NCBI RefSeq assembly: GCF_964340395.1
Contig: NC_135566.1
Span: forward strand, 1,202,501 to 1,266,500
Origin: Glandiceps talaboti
Lineage: Eukaryota > Hemichordata > Enteropneusta > Spengelidae
Direction: 5' to 3'
Length of the DNA stretch: 64,000 nt
Shown here: in pieces, positions 40,165-51,569 of the stretch
Layout: every line of letters starts with the position of its first letter
Numbering within the stretch: the stretch's first letter is position 1
The notes under the pieces: generated by a model
The model's input: only the letters and a program-made list of their open reading frames with translations
Told to the model about the DNA's origin: nothing
The model's database searches: none
Position numbers and translations under genes: made by a program

Positions 40165-40842
40165 CTGAGAATATATGCACCTTATTTCTGAATTACACAA
40201 CAAACTTGCTACTGACATCAGTGCTATTTACACTTTGCAGGGTATGACAGAAAGGCTAGTTTTCCCTGCTAGTCTGGTTGAAATAATGATATTCATTCCA
40301 AATATTACATAATCATTTACCTGTCCAAAACAGTTTCCTGAGAAAATTTTCAATATCTTTTTCTAAATTCCAAAAGTGTTCTGTATTTCAACTCAAATCA
40401 TTTTGAACGCTGTAAAATATTCAGGTATCCAGCATTTGTGGATGTCCTTGCGTTGTTGCAAGGGAAAGGCAGCTGGAGATACTTGTAAACAATTAGTAGA
40501 CTGTTATCTTGGGTAAATATCCGGGGCATGACATCTAGATTGTGGCATATACTGCCACATCTAACACAGTGTAAACAACAAATATTTACTTGTGGCTTTG
40601 GAGTAGCCATTTCAAATTTGTCAAATGCTGAGTTGTATAACTGGTGACTGTAGAAGGTTAAAGGTCATCCCAGGCCATTGAAATGTTGACGACCTGTAAA
40701 CTGAGAAGGTTTTCAGTGTGTCAAAAGTCTGCCCTCACAGGTGATCTTTGAAAATAAACATCACCTCACCATTGAAATTTCTATACTATTTTCCATTTAA
40801 AAATTCAAAAGCATACTAATGTTCAACCTATAGTCAATATAG

Positions 40843-41283
40843 AGGGCTTGAAATATGGGTGTTTTACTTGTCCTGTACAAGTGATATGAAGTATTGGGCA
40901 AGGGATTTTAGAAAGTACTTGTCCCAATGGACTAGTATAATTTCTCAGGGGTTTTAGATTTTAAAACCTCTGCCTGCTCATTCCATTTAAGTAAATATTC
41001 CTGTACCTGTAGAAACTTTCAAATTGATATTTTAACATATGAATAGAAACATACAAATGATTGGTCAGTGTAGATTTCCTGAGTTTACTCAAACAGGAAG
41101 TAACGTCATGGCAACTCGCTTGTGACAAAAAATGATCAAAAGGACATCTCAATCAAACATCTCAATAAAATTTACCAAAAAACCATCTACTTTGTGGACA
41201 AGTACTTTCTAATTTGGACAAATGATTTTTTAATTTCTACTTGTCCAGAGGGTAAGAAATTATTTGTCATTATTTCGAGCCCT
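40843..41283. mobile_element. Non-autonomous DNA element (MITE-like), about 440 bp
   Basis: The ends are AGGGCTTGAAATA (40843-40855) and TATTTCGAGCCCT (41271-41283), inverted repeats with one mismatch in 13. The subterminal region also contains inverted copies of ACTTGTCC/GGACAAGT. There is no transposase frame. No clear target-site duplication is visible in the flanks. An AGGGCTCGAAAT-type terminus suggests a hAT-like origin, but that is inference. Confidence 0.5.
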
Positions 41284-41284
41284 G

Positions 41285-42240
41285 ACATACATGTTCTAAA
41301 TGTATTTTCTTAGACTTTGGTTTAGACAAGTTTAAATTTGGTTCCCTACTCTGCGATTCTTGGCATATAAATTCTGACTGAACAGTAAAAGGTTTGGAAT
41401 TGATGTACATAATGATGATACACCAGAAAAAGTGAATCTGACAACAGTTTCATTGTCAATTTTAATACTATTACACAAAAAATGTTATAAAATATTCGGT
41501 TGGCTTTCAAGGTCAATTAGTTGGCCATCAAGGTCATGTTAATCTCAAACTCGAGAGTCATCTTTCTTGTTCAGTATTCCAAGTCATATCAGACTGCAAG
41601 TCACTGTTTGATTGAAGTACTTACTATCTTTGAATACCAATATTTCATGTTTAAAATGACTACATCCTGATTCACTTTTAACCCTTTCATTCCTAGAGAC
41701 GATATTGGAATAAATAGAAACTTGATTGTAAGAACATTTTCTAAAATTCAAGAATATTACTTCATTGCGAAGTAATATTTCTTGAATTCTGATCTAAAAT
41801 AAAGTTGATCTTTTTCAAAAAATTACAGAGAAACAAGAATTTTTGTTCAAAAATTTTGGCAGGAAAGTTTCTAGTCCTGAAAGGGTTAAAGATAGTTGGT
41901 TATAATCTGTCAGTTGTAAAGCTGTCTCCCTTTATCTGTCAGTTAAAGCTGTGTTTCCACTCTCAGTTTTCTGACAATTAGCAAATTAGATATTAATATT
42001 AGTTATGAATTAGAGTAACTTGTAGCTATAAAATGGTTTTTACGATTAAATCGCTAATAGAGATGGTACTGGGGTTGTGAAGTTAAAAGGTGTAAGAGTT
42101 CACTGTTTATACAATAGTAAATCATTACATTAGTGGTTATTAGTATACAGATTATGAAATTATAATTATTAAAATTAAATTGAAATCTTCTGACAAGATC
42201 TTATATTTTCACTTAGTATCTATCCAATAGTATTTGTTTC
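41285..42240. other. Intron sequence with dispersed repeat copy
   Basis: No exon seen. About 41690-41885 carries a copy of a dispersed element with GAATTCTGATCTAAAATAAAG and AAACAAGAATTTTTGT, which recurs three to four times in tandem at 57530-57860. Confidence 0.5.
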
Positions 42241-42399
42241 AAAAGGTGGCCAGGTAGCTAAACGCTACGGTAGTACCCACAGTTCCCCACCAACATAATG
42301 ATGAAGGTATATGGTATGGAAACCTATGTAAGACTGATGAAATTCCCCTTGTTACCGAATTTCCTGAATAAAACACTAACTACATACCATGTGAAAGCC

Positions 42400-42590
42400 A
42401 AGTTGTATGCATTCAATCAGAAAATACAGGTTTTATTTTCTTACACCATGCACAAGCCAAGTTGTACACATTCAAACAAAATACTATGGGATTTATTTTA
42501 TTATACCATACACAAGCCAAATTGTACACATTCAAACAGAAAATACAGGATTTCTTTTCTTACACCATGCACAAACAAAGCTGTAGACAT
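42400..42590. repeat. About 61-bp tandem repeat, 3 copies
   Basis: Units contain ACAAGCCAAGTTGTACACAT, TCAAACAGAAAATAC and TTTTCTTACACCATGC. A single related copy lies at about 59590-59655, so it belongs to a dispersed family that has amplified locally. Confidence 0.7.
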
Positions 42591-42659
42591 TCATGAGAAA
42601 ATATGGATTTTTTGTCTGGTCACTTTTCTTAATCAAGCTTGCACAATTATAATCATAAC

Positions 42660-44060
42660 TTTTGAATATTTATTTTCATTCAGCCGGAAAGTACTGTACT
42701 TATGACACATTTTTGTAATTACTGTCTAAAAATTATGTCACTTGAATTTTCCCTCAGCTGAACAAAGCAAAATATTGAGGAAATATACCTAAATGTATTT
42801 CTTAACATAGAAGTTTGTTTGTTTGTTTGATTGTTTATTCACTTCACTGTATGACTTCAATTTGAACAGTTTCCTTAAAATCCAAAGTACTCCCTGAAAT
42901 AATGACATTTGGTACTCAACTAGAATATAAATAAGCCTTACAGGGGAATGCCACTCCAGGACATACAGATATTTTCATACTTTTTGGGTTCATGGGTATT
43001 TAGTGTACATCTAATACATATTCATGCCTGCTATAAAAGACCCATGATGCAATGATGTATCACTGAAAGAACAATTGAGGTGAAAAGATTTTCAATTTGG
43101 CATTTTTTAGCAACCAAGCAAAAATATGTGATGTGAAATCATGAAATGATGCTCCAGAACCAAAGGTTTATGAAAATATCATTACATCCTGGCATTCCCC
43201 TTTAAGACAGAAAATATTCACTTTACTAAGAATGCATATAGATAGATGTAGTTGGTACCTTCCTGTCCATGCAAACACTGATTTGTTATCAATATGGAGG
43301 ATGAAATATGCAGCAAATTAGATTAACTTTGATATAGTGTGAATTTCCATACTACATACCACCATAATAACTCAATTTTCAACCCAAAATTTGACCTTTG
43401 AAAAGTGACAAATCCTGAGTTATGTTTAGGAGCAAATAATACAAGTTTATGTGAGAAAGATCATTAGCAAATTTGTTGGAAATATATATGACCACAATAA
43501 CTCAAATTGTAATAAAAAAATTGGAGTGACAAATTATGATTTAGAGCGTATTATTAATATGAAAGAGAAACACAGGTCAGTCTATATTACAATCAACAAT
43601 GTTGACTCACATATTTCTTCATTACATAAATTTACAGTGATGATGAGATTTCTGAAAACAAACATATTACTCATAGAATCAAGGAATTTTTTGGAAGCAA
43701 TCCCAAATTTTTGGTGGCATCTTGTCAATATTATTAGGAGTGTATTACAATGAGATACTTGGGATTTGCTGCCAAGAAATATTTTGATTGTGTGAGTAGA
43801 AATTTTCCTTTGAAGCCAGAGTCCATGAATATTCATTCTCATAACATACTATACAGCTTGTTTGTACTAATTTTCTTTTCCGGAAGAGCTCAGTGCAATA
43901 AATCACATTTCTTTCAAGACTCAATGTTGAGAGAACAAAACCAAAATGTCATTATTACATACATGTATATACATGTATAGGATATTTTACCCAGTCAAAC
44001 ACACTCACACATACTGTAACACATACATAGATACCTATGCACACACACTTTATACATGCC
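42660..44060. other. Intron sequence, nothing recognised
   Basis: Mostly CpG-poor unique DNA. The 100-codon and 86-codon frames at 43451-43842 overlap on opposite strands, lack splice context and are AT-rich, so I do not call them. Confidence 0.5.
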
Positions 44061-44072
44061 CATGCATATGCG

Positions 44073-44073
44073 T

Positions 44074-44116
<43 letters not shown>

Positions 44117-44135
44117 CACGCACACACACATACAC

Positions 44136-44192
<57 letters not shown>
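44073..44192. repeat. (AC)n microsatellite
   Basis: Two long AC tracts separated by about 30 bp of ATGCACGC/ATACACAAC. Confidence 0.95.
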
Positions 44193-44194
<2 letters not shown>

Positions 44195-44249
44195 CAATTA
44201 AGCAGTGTTGTATCACAGTATGTAATCCATAGTCTGACTTAAAACAATC

Positions 44250-44373
44250 GTGTATGGCATAGTAAAATGTACCATGTATGGCATAGTAAAATGTACCATG
44301 TATGGCATAGTAAAATGTACTATGTATGGCATAGTAAAATGTACTATGTATGGCATAGTAAAATGTACCATGT
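44250..44373. repeat. 24-bp tandem repeat, about 5 copies
   Basis: Unit GTATGGCATAGTAAAATGTAC plus CAT or TAT. Confidence 0.93.
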
Positions 44374-44639
44374 AACTGTAACCATGAATTGGTGTCTCCT
44401 CAGACATTTAACATGTGCAAATTTAGTTTATTTGAAATAACAAAACTGTTCAATTATGCAGACTCAAGCGACCATTCTAGCTTGTGGTCAAAAATTAGTT
44501 GCAATAAATCATATACTATTGTTGTTATTATTAGTAGTACAACATATCATTTATGTTCATTTATAAATATTATGGGATATAATCTGACTATTTTAAAGAG
44601 ATCCAGGCTTATCCTATGGTGAAGTGTCTACTATAGTAC

Positions 44640-44888
44640 TAACCAGTCTAGGTTAGTTACCTGGTGAAGTGTCTACTAACTAGTCTAAGTCAGCTACCTG
44701 ATGGACCAGTGTAGGTCAGCTACCTGGACCAGTGTAGGTCAGCTACCTGGACCAGTCTAGGTCAGCTACCTGGACCAGTGTAGGTCAGCTACCTGGACCA
44801 GTCTTGGTCAGCTACCTGGACCAGTGTAGGTCAGCTACCTGATGGACCAGTCGAGGTCAGTTACCTGGACCAGTCTTGGTCAGCTACC
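44640..44888. repeat. 23-bp tandem repeat, about 10 copies
   Basis: Unit TGGACCAGTGTAGGTCAGCT plus ACC, with occasional GATG insertions and CTTGG or CGAGG variants. Confidence 0.92.
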
Positions 44889-44957
44889 AACACTGATCAT
44901 ATTATTCCATTACAGTATACACTTTCTTTAACTTGTGACAGACCCATCAAGATAGCG

Positions 44958-44981
44958 ACACACACACACACACACACACAC
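44958..44981. repeat. Short (AC)n
   Basis: Twelve AC dimers directly after GATAGCG. Confidence 0.9.
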
Positions 44982-45395
44982 TACACACCCTATAAAACAT
45001 TTAATGTGTTGGCGGCTTTCCTCAAAGTGTGCAATGTATTATCATAACTTAGACTTTGTAACAGAATGAATGGGTAATAAACCGTCTAACAGCCTTTATG
45101 TCTGTGTCTGCAATAAATCATTTCCTGTTAATGGTGTTACAGTTATAGCAGTATTAACATGACAATTCTACTAAATAAAGAATGTTATTACTGCTAAATA
45201 ATAAAGTTAATACTAGGATATTAGTGGTGGTAATACTACATTTTACACATCATATTGTTTGTAACTGTAGTCCCATTTTCAGTATACAAACTGTAGATTA
45301 TACACACTACAACTTATTTTATAGAGAAACACATTTGAGTTGATACACTGTGCTGGAGTTAGTTCAATCACAGACATCCACTTTCTATGGATAAA

Positions 45396-45690
45396 TACTA
45401 GCCAAGAGACTTGTCTTGGTGTTATTATCTCAAGAAGCTATCTAGCCCAAAGATATGTCTTGGTGTTACTACCTCTCAAAGCTCTCTAGCCCAGAGACTT
45501 GTCTTGGTGTTACTACCTCTCAAAGCTCTCTAAACCCAAAGACTTGTCTTGGTCTTACTATCTCAAGAATCTCTCTACACCCAGAGACTTGTCTTGGTGT
45601 TACTATCTCAAGAATCTCTCTACACCCAGAGACTTGTCTTGGTGTTACTATCTCAAGAAGCTCTCTACACCCGGAGACTGTACATGTCTC
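45396..45690. repeat. 44-bp tandem repeat, about 6.5 copies
   Basis: Units contain CCAGAGACTTGTCTTGGTGT, TACTATCTCAAGAA and CTCTCTACAC. Copies diverge up to about 15 percent, so it is older than the neighbouring arrays. Confidence 0.92.
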
Positions 45691-46395
45691 TAAGCACATT
45701 GACTGTATAACTTTCCTCTAGTTCACAAACCATCATCAGGATCTTGTGGAAGAACTCAAAGACTTAACCTTAAAGAAGTCAACATTTTACCTACATATTG
45801 TACGTGACAAAACTCTCCAGATATTATTAAAATTTATTTACAGAGTGCTTTTTTCCATTTGTATAAAGATATCACTAACCAGGAAACCGAATCTCAAATA
45901 ATATTACTTAGCAATCAATTTAGGATATGGGTTACTTCATGAGAAGACTGACAGGGATTTTAGTTTTGTATTTTTATGCTGGTTAGGTTCTCTAGTTGTG
46001 GATTTGGTACAGAGACCAAACACAATAATCAATATTGTCAGTGAGCAGTTATAGAAATGAAAAATAATCAGAGTAGTTGGATTGAATTTAGACAATATCA
46101 ATGTATATTATGTTACTTTCTATGTTTTCATTTCAACTATAAACTATTGACACTGAAGAAATCACAATTCTTGAAATGAAATGAGACAATATCAATAAAT
46201 CTAATGTTACCGTCTGTGTTTGGTAGAATATTCATGAGTTTTAACACAGGTCAATGAAGTCTATTTTAAACGTGACATTTTGGAATAGTGAGGAAATCAA
46301 TTAAAATGTCATTTTACGGTGATGAGGTCATTAAACTCTAACCATAATACACATATAATGCTTTCCCATATTGTTCACTGTACAATTAATACTGC

Positions 46396-46674
46396 TTGTA
46401 CAGACCTATAATGACACAATGGCCCATTGCAGTCACTCTTATAGAAGTTATTGCAGCCTCTATAATAGTCTGTAAGGTATGCCATGACAGGGTGACCTCA
46501 CACATTGGTCAACCCCTCCCAAATCGGGCGAGAGGTCAGGCCGGTAAGGGTGGAACAGTAGGATGTATCTTACAGTCTACTGCTATAAATGCACAGGATG
46601 AAACCATTCACATAGTGACCTCTATCCTACCAGATTCCCACTTACATGCTACAAATGGGCACACTTTACTGTAG
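46396..46674 (+). CDS. Uncertain plus-strand frame, unknown function
   Basis: A 92-codon frame with a CpG-retaining middle. It reads through CHDRVTSHIGQPLPNRARGQ and ends HATNGHTLL before TAG. An ATG at 46411 starts MTQWPIAVTLIEVIAASIIV, which is hydrophobic. An AAG|GTATGC donor-like site lies at 46477 and TTGTACAG at 46403 could be an acceptor. I recognise no domain. The other strand is full of stops here. It may be a nested exon, a pseudogene or chance; the evidence is thin. Confidence 0.15.
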   Translation: MYRPIMTQWPIAVTLIEVIAASIIVCKVCHDRVTSHIGQPLPNRARGQAGKGGTVGCILQSTAINAQDETIHIVTSILPDSHLHATNGHTLL

Positions 46675-47812
46675 AACAAGACAGCATGGAATCCATGCTG
46701 CAAATAGCCATGTTATATTTAAAAGAACATAACAGCATGGATTCCAGGCTAGGCAAGTGCAGTAGCACATTTATATTATGTCAAAGCACTGTAAGGGTCA
46801 GTAATAACAGTAGTATCCATATACCATAATACCAACATTAGTGAGTTCATTTGAAATAAGTTAAGCATGTTTTGCTATCCAACAAGTCTAATTCTCAGTA
46901 CCTGAAATAGAATAATGTACCACCTAGGGACATTGTGAAAATGAAAGAACATTTGATTTATTGATCAACACACAGACTTCTGTTCCATGCACTACACATG
47001 CATTACCTTAGATGTACATGAGAAAAAGTCAACCTTCTTGTTCTATTTTGACCCTAGATATTGGTATGGGTCTGGGCTACTAGTCATATTTGTGTTCATT
47101 TTTTGAATGTCTATTCACTTGACTACCCATCACATTTATATGTATATATACTATACTAAATCTTAAGCCAAATGTCTCTGGAAAACATCCCAACCAATTT
47201 TCAGCTCGATAATATGAATTGGATATATAGAAACAGTACTTTCAGTCCAACGTTGTCATTAACTATTAAACATACCAATTACTTGGCATATGAAAACAGA
47301 TTGAATGACTTTGTTTTTAAGTTTCAATTGAATTTTACCGACAAAAATGGCTCTCAGCTATTGCAAATGGACTTAACTGGTTACTTGATAGCCAATATAT
47401 ACAATGCATTTTTCACTTGACGTAATATGCTTTCATAGATATCCACCAATTCATTTAATCAGGAGATCAAATTTCCAACCAAATTAATTTTAGTTTTAAG
47501 AGTTAGCATTCTATCTTTCTTAGATATTTGGTCAGATTAACTTAGTACATTTGGCATTTGACCCGAAGATGGAGTGTAAATGAAATCAGAGTATAAAGTT
47601 GAAATAAAATTTGGTATTGTAACTGAGTGTTCCTTGGGGCATAACTGACAATTTCTATATTGAAATGTCTATATTGGTAAAGGTATTATCAATATTGTAT
47701 ACAGCTTTTTAATGAAATTAATAAGACAGAGAGAAATAGGGAACATCTGACAGTATAATCATATATAACACAAGCCATATTATCTATATTAGTCTAGGTT
47801 TGGTCTGAGTTT

Positions 47813-48037
47813 TCATGTCAAGTCTTCGAGGGTGTATGGACTAGCTCTGTATTGTATTGTATTCATAAACCCATTCAAAGCTTTTTTCAAGTCTCCGTTT
47901 GACAATTCTCGTAAACCAAACCTTTCTTTTTCTTCTGTGACACATCGAAAAGACAAGCTGTGGCAGCTTTGATGTAGAGGGTGGCATAAAAGAGGTGGTG
48001 GTGTACTCCCATAGAAAGATATACAGGAATGTGCCAC
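47813..48037 (-). mobile_element. 3' end of a LINE-type retroelement, truncated
   Basis: Minus-strand frames read like a decayed non-LTR reverse-transcriptase tail, with Leu/Ser/His-rich text ending RFGLRELSNGDLKKALNG. A run of AATACAATACAAT follows, the microsatellite-like 3' tail seen in CR1/RTE-type elements. Two frames are needed to follow the similarity, so it is broken. The clade is a guess; the tail repeat is what I can see directly. Confidence 0.4.
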
Positions 48038-48701
48038 TCAGATGGGTCACTTTTTTATGAAACAATCCCTAAACATGGGTCAACTTTTATTCGAAAATTC
48101 TCTAATCATAGGTTGATAACATGGGAAATGACGTCTTTAGAAATACCATCATAGCATCAGAATAGAATTGTGACTGAAAATACGTAACAATGGGCATGTT
48201 TCTTTTATAGAACAAATATGGCTCAATGTTTTGAACTTAGGTCACACATCCTCATCTGAAAATTTGGGGAGTAACCCCTCCCTCCTCCCGTCAGGGGTTG
48301 GAGACATATCTTGGATTTGATGGCTGTTTTCAGACCAGTTTTGCAGTAGTTAGTCTATAAACACAATATAGAAGGCAAGCTTATTTCATAACTTTATCTC
48401 TACATCAGCTTGAGTAGCTAACTGTATACATCCCTCTGAATGATAAATCTGCCATTAAGTTTGCAACAAAGAATGTAGCCTTTGTGTTCAGGGTGTGTGA
48501 TTCTTTATGTCTCCATCAATCTAGAATTAGCTAGTAGCCGTCTGTCATACCTACATGCATGACTCATTCAATAACAATAAATGTATCTATACCAATGACC
48601 CATTTATCAACTCATTATAGGATATACACAATTAAATACATACACAGTAACAATGCTCCACTCTGTACAATGTAAAACATTTGAATTTGAGTTAATAAAT
48701 C

Positions 48702-48976
48702 AATAAAATAATTATTTATTTATTCATTTTATAAAAAATTATTTATCGGATAACCAACAGGAGCTAGTCCCATTTATAGGCTCCTTAGGTTTAGTGTTAG
48801 TGCAGGAGGAAACTTGAATACCTGGGGAAAACCTGCATTGTATGGTAGAGTCAAACTGAACGACACTCTTCTTACTTACAGCGTGGTAGATGTAATCAAA
48901 CCCTGAATGGGTTCAAACCCTGACTGCAGTGGTAAGAGGCAAGTGGTTTAACCACTCGGCCACCGACAACCCTAAA
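48702..48976 (-). mobile_element. tRNA-derived SINE, apparently full length
   Basis: Transcription would be on the minus strand. The head reads GTTGTCGGTGGCCGAGTGGT, with box A TGGCCGAGTGG (complement of 48952-48962) and box B GGGTTTGAACCC (complement of 48909-48920) at normal tRNA spacing. The body contains GGTTTTCCCCAGGTATTCAA and GTTTCCTCCTGCACTAACAC, the type of central domain seen in invertebrate SINEs, and the tail is AATAAATAAATAATT-like. The element is flanked by a perfect 10-bp direct repeat TTAATAAATC (48692-48701 and 48977-48986), a target-site duplication. No protein is encoded; it would depend on a partner LINE. Confidence 0.85.
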
Positions 48977-49868
48977 TTAATAAATCCATAATGAAGCACC
49001 TCCATTGTTTCCATACCCAGAATTCCCTACCCAAATGTACAACGGTTCTGTGCATGGCTGATTTCAATAATTTTATTTCTCTTAAGTTTAGAGTAGTTGT
49101 GTGATGCAGAGGTGGTAAAGTGACTTCTTGTGACTTATTTACTGACATCAACTAAAGCAGTCAGGATGAAATCTGCCTCACCTTTGTCCAACTTCAAATG
49201 AGGATTACAAGTTAGACATGAAAAATTGTTTTCAGGCAGAATTATAGAAAAAGTTGGTCCAAAACAAAATAATAATCCTGTGTATTAAATCCTTATAATG
49301 GCTACACTGATAAGTCCAAATACAAGAATCTGTATTGAAAGCCTGGCTGTCAATATTCATCATGTATGTGTATGCTACAAGTGTGCTTTAATTGACGCAA
49401 ATCTGTTGTGCTGTGAAAAAGACTGCATATTATGGTCTGTAATTTTTTGAAGCGTTACTAAAACCCAGCACATGTACAATAGTAGAAGTTAACTTTTTTG
49501 GCAGTTATATGACTATAAAAGAGTGTGACAGTGATAAAAGTGATAAAACAGAGGAAAATTCGCCATAATATCACACAATCCTGGGACATAAATTTGACAG
49601 CAGGAAAGTGTATAGTATTAAAGGTGCTAAAAAGTAATAAGAACAATTCATAGATTTGTCAGCTTCTATAAAGTATGGGACCACCAGCAGTGAGTCAGCC
49701 AGGAAAGCGTCAAATTTTGGCCCCAGGCTATCTCATTGAAAATCATTAGTTATGACAGCAACTGGTAAATCTCCTCACATAAAAGCAAATGAACCATTTA
49801 TGAATTTCACAAAGCTTGCTCCCTTAAATATTGCAGACAAAGAACTGATTGATTGCATTTAACTCTAG

Positions 49869-50186
49869 CTTCAGGCGAGGTGTAAATTTTGTCATTTGAA
49901 GTCAATATTTGGGTACAGACAAGTCAGCCAGTTAATCAAACAGGGTGAACCTTTACTCACCCTTCTGACACTCTATATTCACGGAAATAATTTGAACAAG
50001 ACAGTGAGGGAAGAGTGCACTGTATTTCACTCATATTATTCCCGGAAAACCAATCTTGACAAAGATTGTATAAAAGTTTACTTGCCGAGGGTCATGCTTT
50101 GTTACAAACAATATACATTATCCAAGAATGAAATCAGAACCAAACTATGTGACTTGAATCTGAATGTGGCCATATTATGTGGATGA
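49869..50186 (+). CDS. Candidate plus-strand terminal exon or relic ORF
   Basis: A plus-strand frame of 105 codons runs from 49869 to TGA at 50184-50186. A good acceptor-like site (TTTAACTCTAGCTTCAG) precedes 49875, giving ARCKFCHLKSIFGYRQVSQL at the start and CDLNLNVAILCG at the end. The other strand has stops in all frames. Codon choice is balanced, and the segment retains several CpGs (CACGG, CCCGG, GCCGAGG). The start shares CKxCHL with the 38.2 kb frame. No family is recognised and there is no in-frame ATG near the start. A nested gene on the plus strand or a pseudogene are both possible. Confidence 0.25.
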   Translation, partial: LQARCKFCHLKSIFGYRQVSQLIKQGEPLLTLLTLYIHGNNLNKTVREECTVFHSYYSRKTNLDKDCIKVYLPRVMLCYKQYTLSKNEIRTKLCDLNLNVAILCG

Positions 50187-50356
50187 GGATTGGGTATTGA
50201 TTTTTTATTTATAAAACAATTTTATCCCTCACGGCGTCCTATTTGGAAAATAAATGTAAAACAACATGTCAAGTCCTTGTTTGTAACTTAAGAAAGTGCA
50301 AAAAATTAGTAAATGTGTAAACGCTTTTTGTTATTGTATATACAATGTATCTTGCA

Positions 50357-50362
50357 TTGTAT

Positions 50363-50405
<43 letters not shown>
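50357..50405. repeat. (ATTT)n microsatellite
   Basis: About 12 ATTT tetramers. Confidence 0.95.
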
Positions 50406-51417
50406 CAAACACAGACTTTGTCAATGTTGTTTCATTTTTATTTTTCAAGTAGGAAGCCATGATAAAATTGTTTTAAAAATTCAAAATCCAAAATAAATAC
50501 CTAATCCTCTTCCATATGGCAACTTTAATGTTAGCAAGATAAAAGGAATCAAAATCTGTACAGACTCATTTGATGTATCTGTAAAAGTACTGTTATAATT
50601 CTAAATTCAGGGTTGAGTTGTATGATAGTTGTGCATTGATTCAGTTAACTATTATTATGACAGAAGTTTTCACAAATATTGAAGGTAGTGAATGAGCTAG
50701 GCAAGCAGTGGAAACAGTTGTAAATAGAACAGAATACACACTAGTATTTGTTGATCTAATCTACATGTATGCATCAACTACTCAGTAGAGTTTACAATGT
50801 AGATATTGATAGTGATGGTTTATCTAGTACTTTAATAGTAGCCATTTGTCAGGATGTAATTGTGTCAAACTTAGGTATAAGTTTAGTGTGTTTAAAACAC
50901 ACATATATAACAGTTTCCATCAATCCATTCAATATACTACTAAGTATTACATCCTATCAGTCATAATGTCACATATATTCTACATTCCTATTACATTTGA
51001 AGTCATTTGTTATCTAAAATTCTCCAAATTCAATTTTTCAGAAAGAGAAAATTTTTAAAAAAATGCTCTCTTTTTCAGTTTTGCTTATTGAAACTGTATC
51101 CAGAAAAGTTTCAGTATCTACATAAAACCCTGTCACATCTTTAATTAAATTCATAAATATTTTAAAATCTAGGAAAAAGTTTGTTTTGAATATGTGCAAC
51201 ACACCTTTGCTTGAAGGGAATTTTAGCAGACGATATTTAGTGGCGTTCTGGAAGATCTTCATTTCCATATATAGTGTAAGTACTTTTGTTGCCATTAATG
51301 CTTTTTGGCATTTTATTTATATCAAATAATGCATTTTACTCCATAACAAAGGGAAAATGGTTTGAGTAGCTGTTTGACTGGATACAGAAAAGACAAGTAT
51401 TTTATCCATACATTTAT

Positions 51418-51569
51418 ACGGGAAGAGGAGTTTATGATGTATTGAGAAGTGTGCACTGCTAACTTCAGGTCAATGGAATTGTTACAGTCTACGGGAAGAG
51501 GATTTTATGTGGCTGACTGATGTATTGAGAAGTGTGCACTGCTAAGGTCACTTGAATTGTTACAATCTT
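51418..51569. repeat. Two-copy tandem duplication, about 72-80 bp
   Basis: ACGGGAAGAGGA followed by TGTATTGAGAAGTGTGCACT and AATTGTTACARTCT occurs twice in a row. The second copy carries a short insertion (GGCTGACTGA). Confidence 0.8.

Noticed and set aside
43451-43842. Opposing frames of 100 and 86 codons
   Set aside because: Mutual antisense overlap, AT-rich, no splice signals.
51038-51295. 85-codon minus-strand frame
   Set aside because: AT-rich Lys/Phe/Ile composition typical of chance frames; no splice fit with the surrounding exons.
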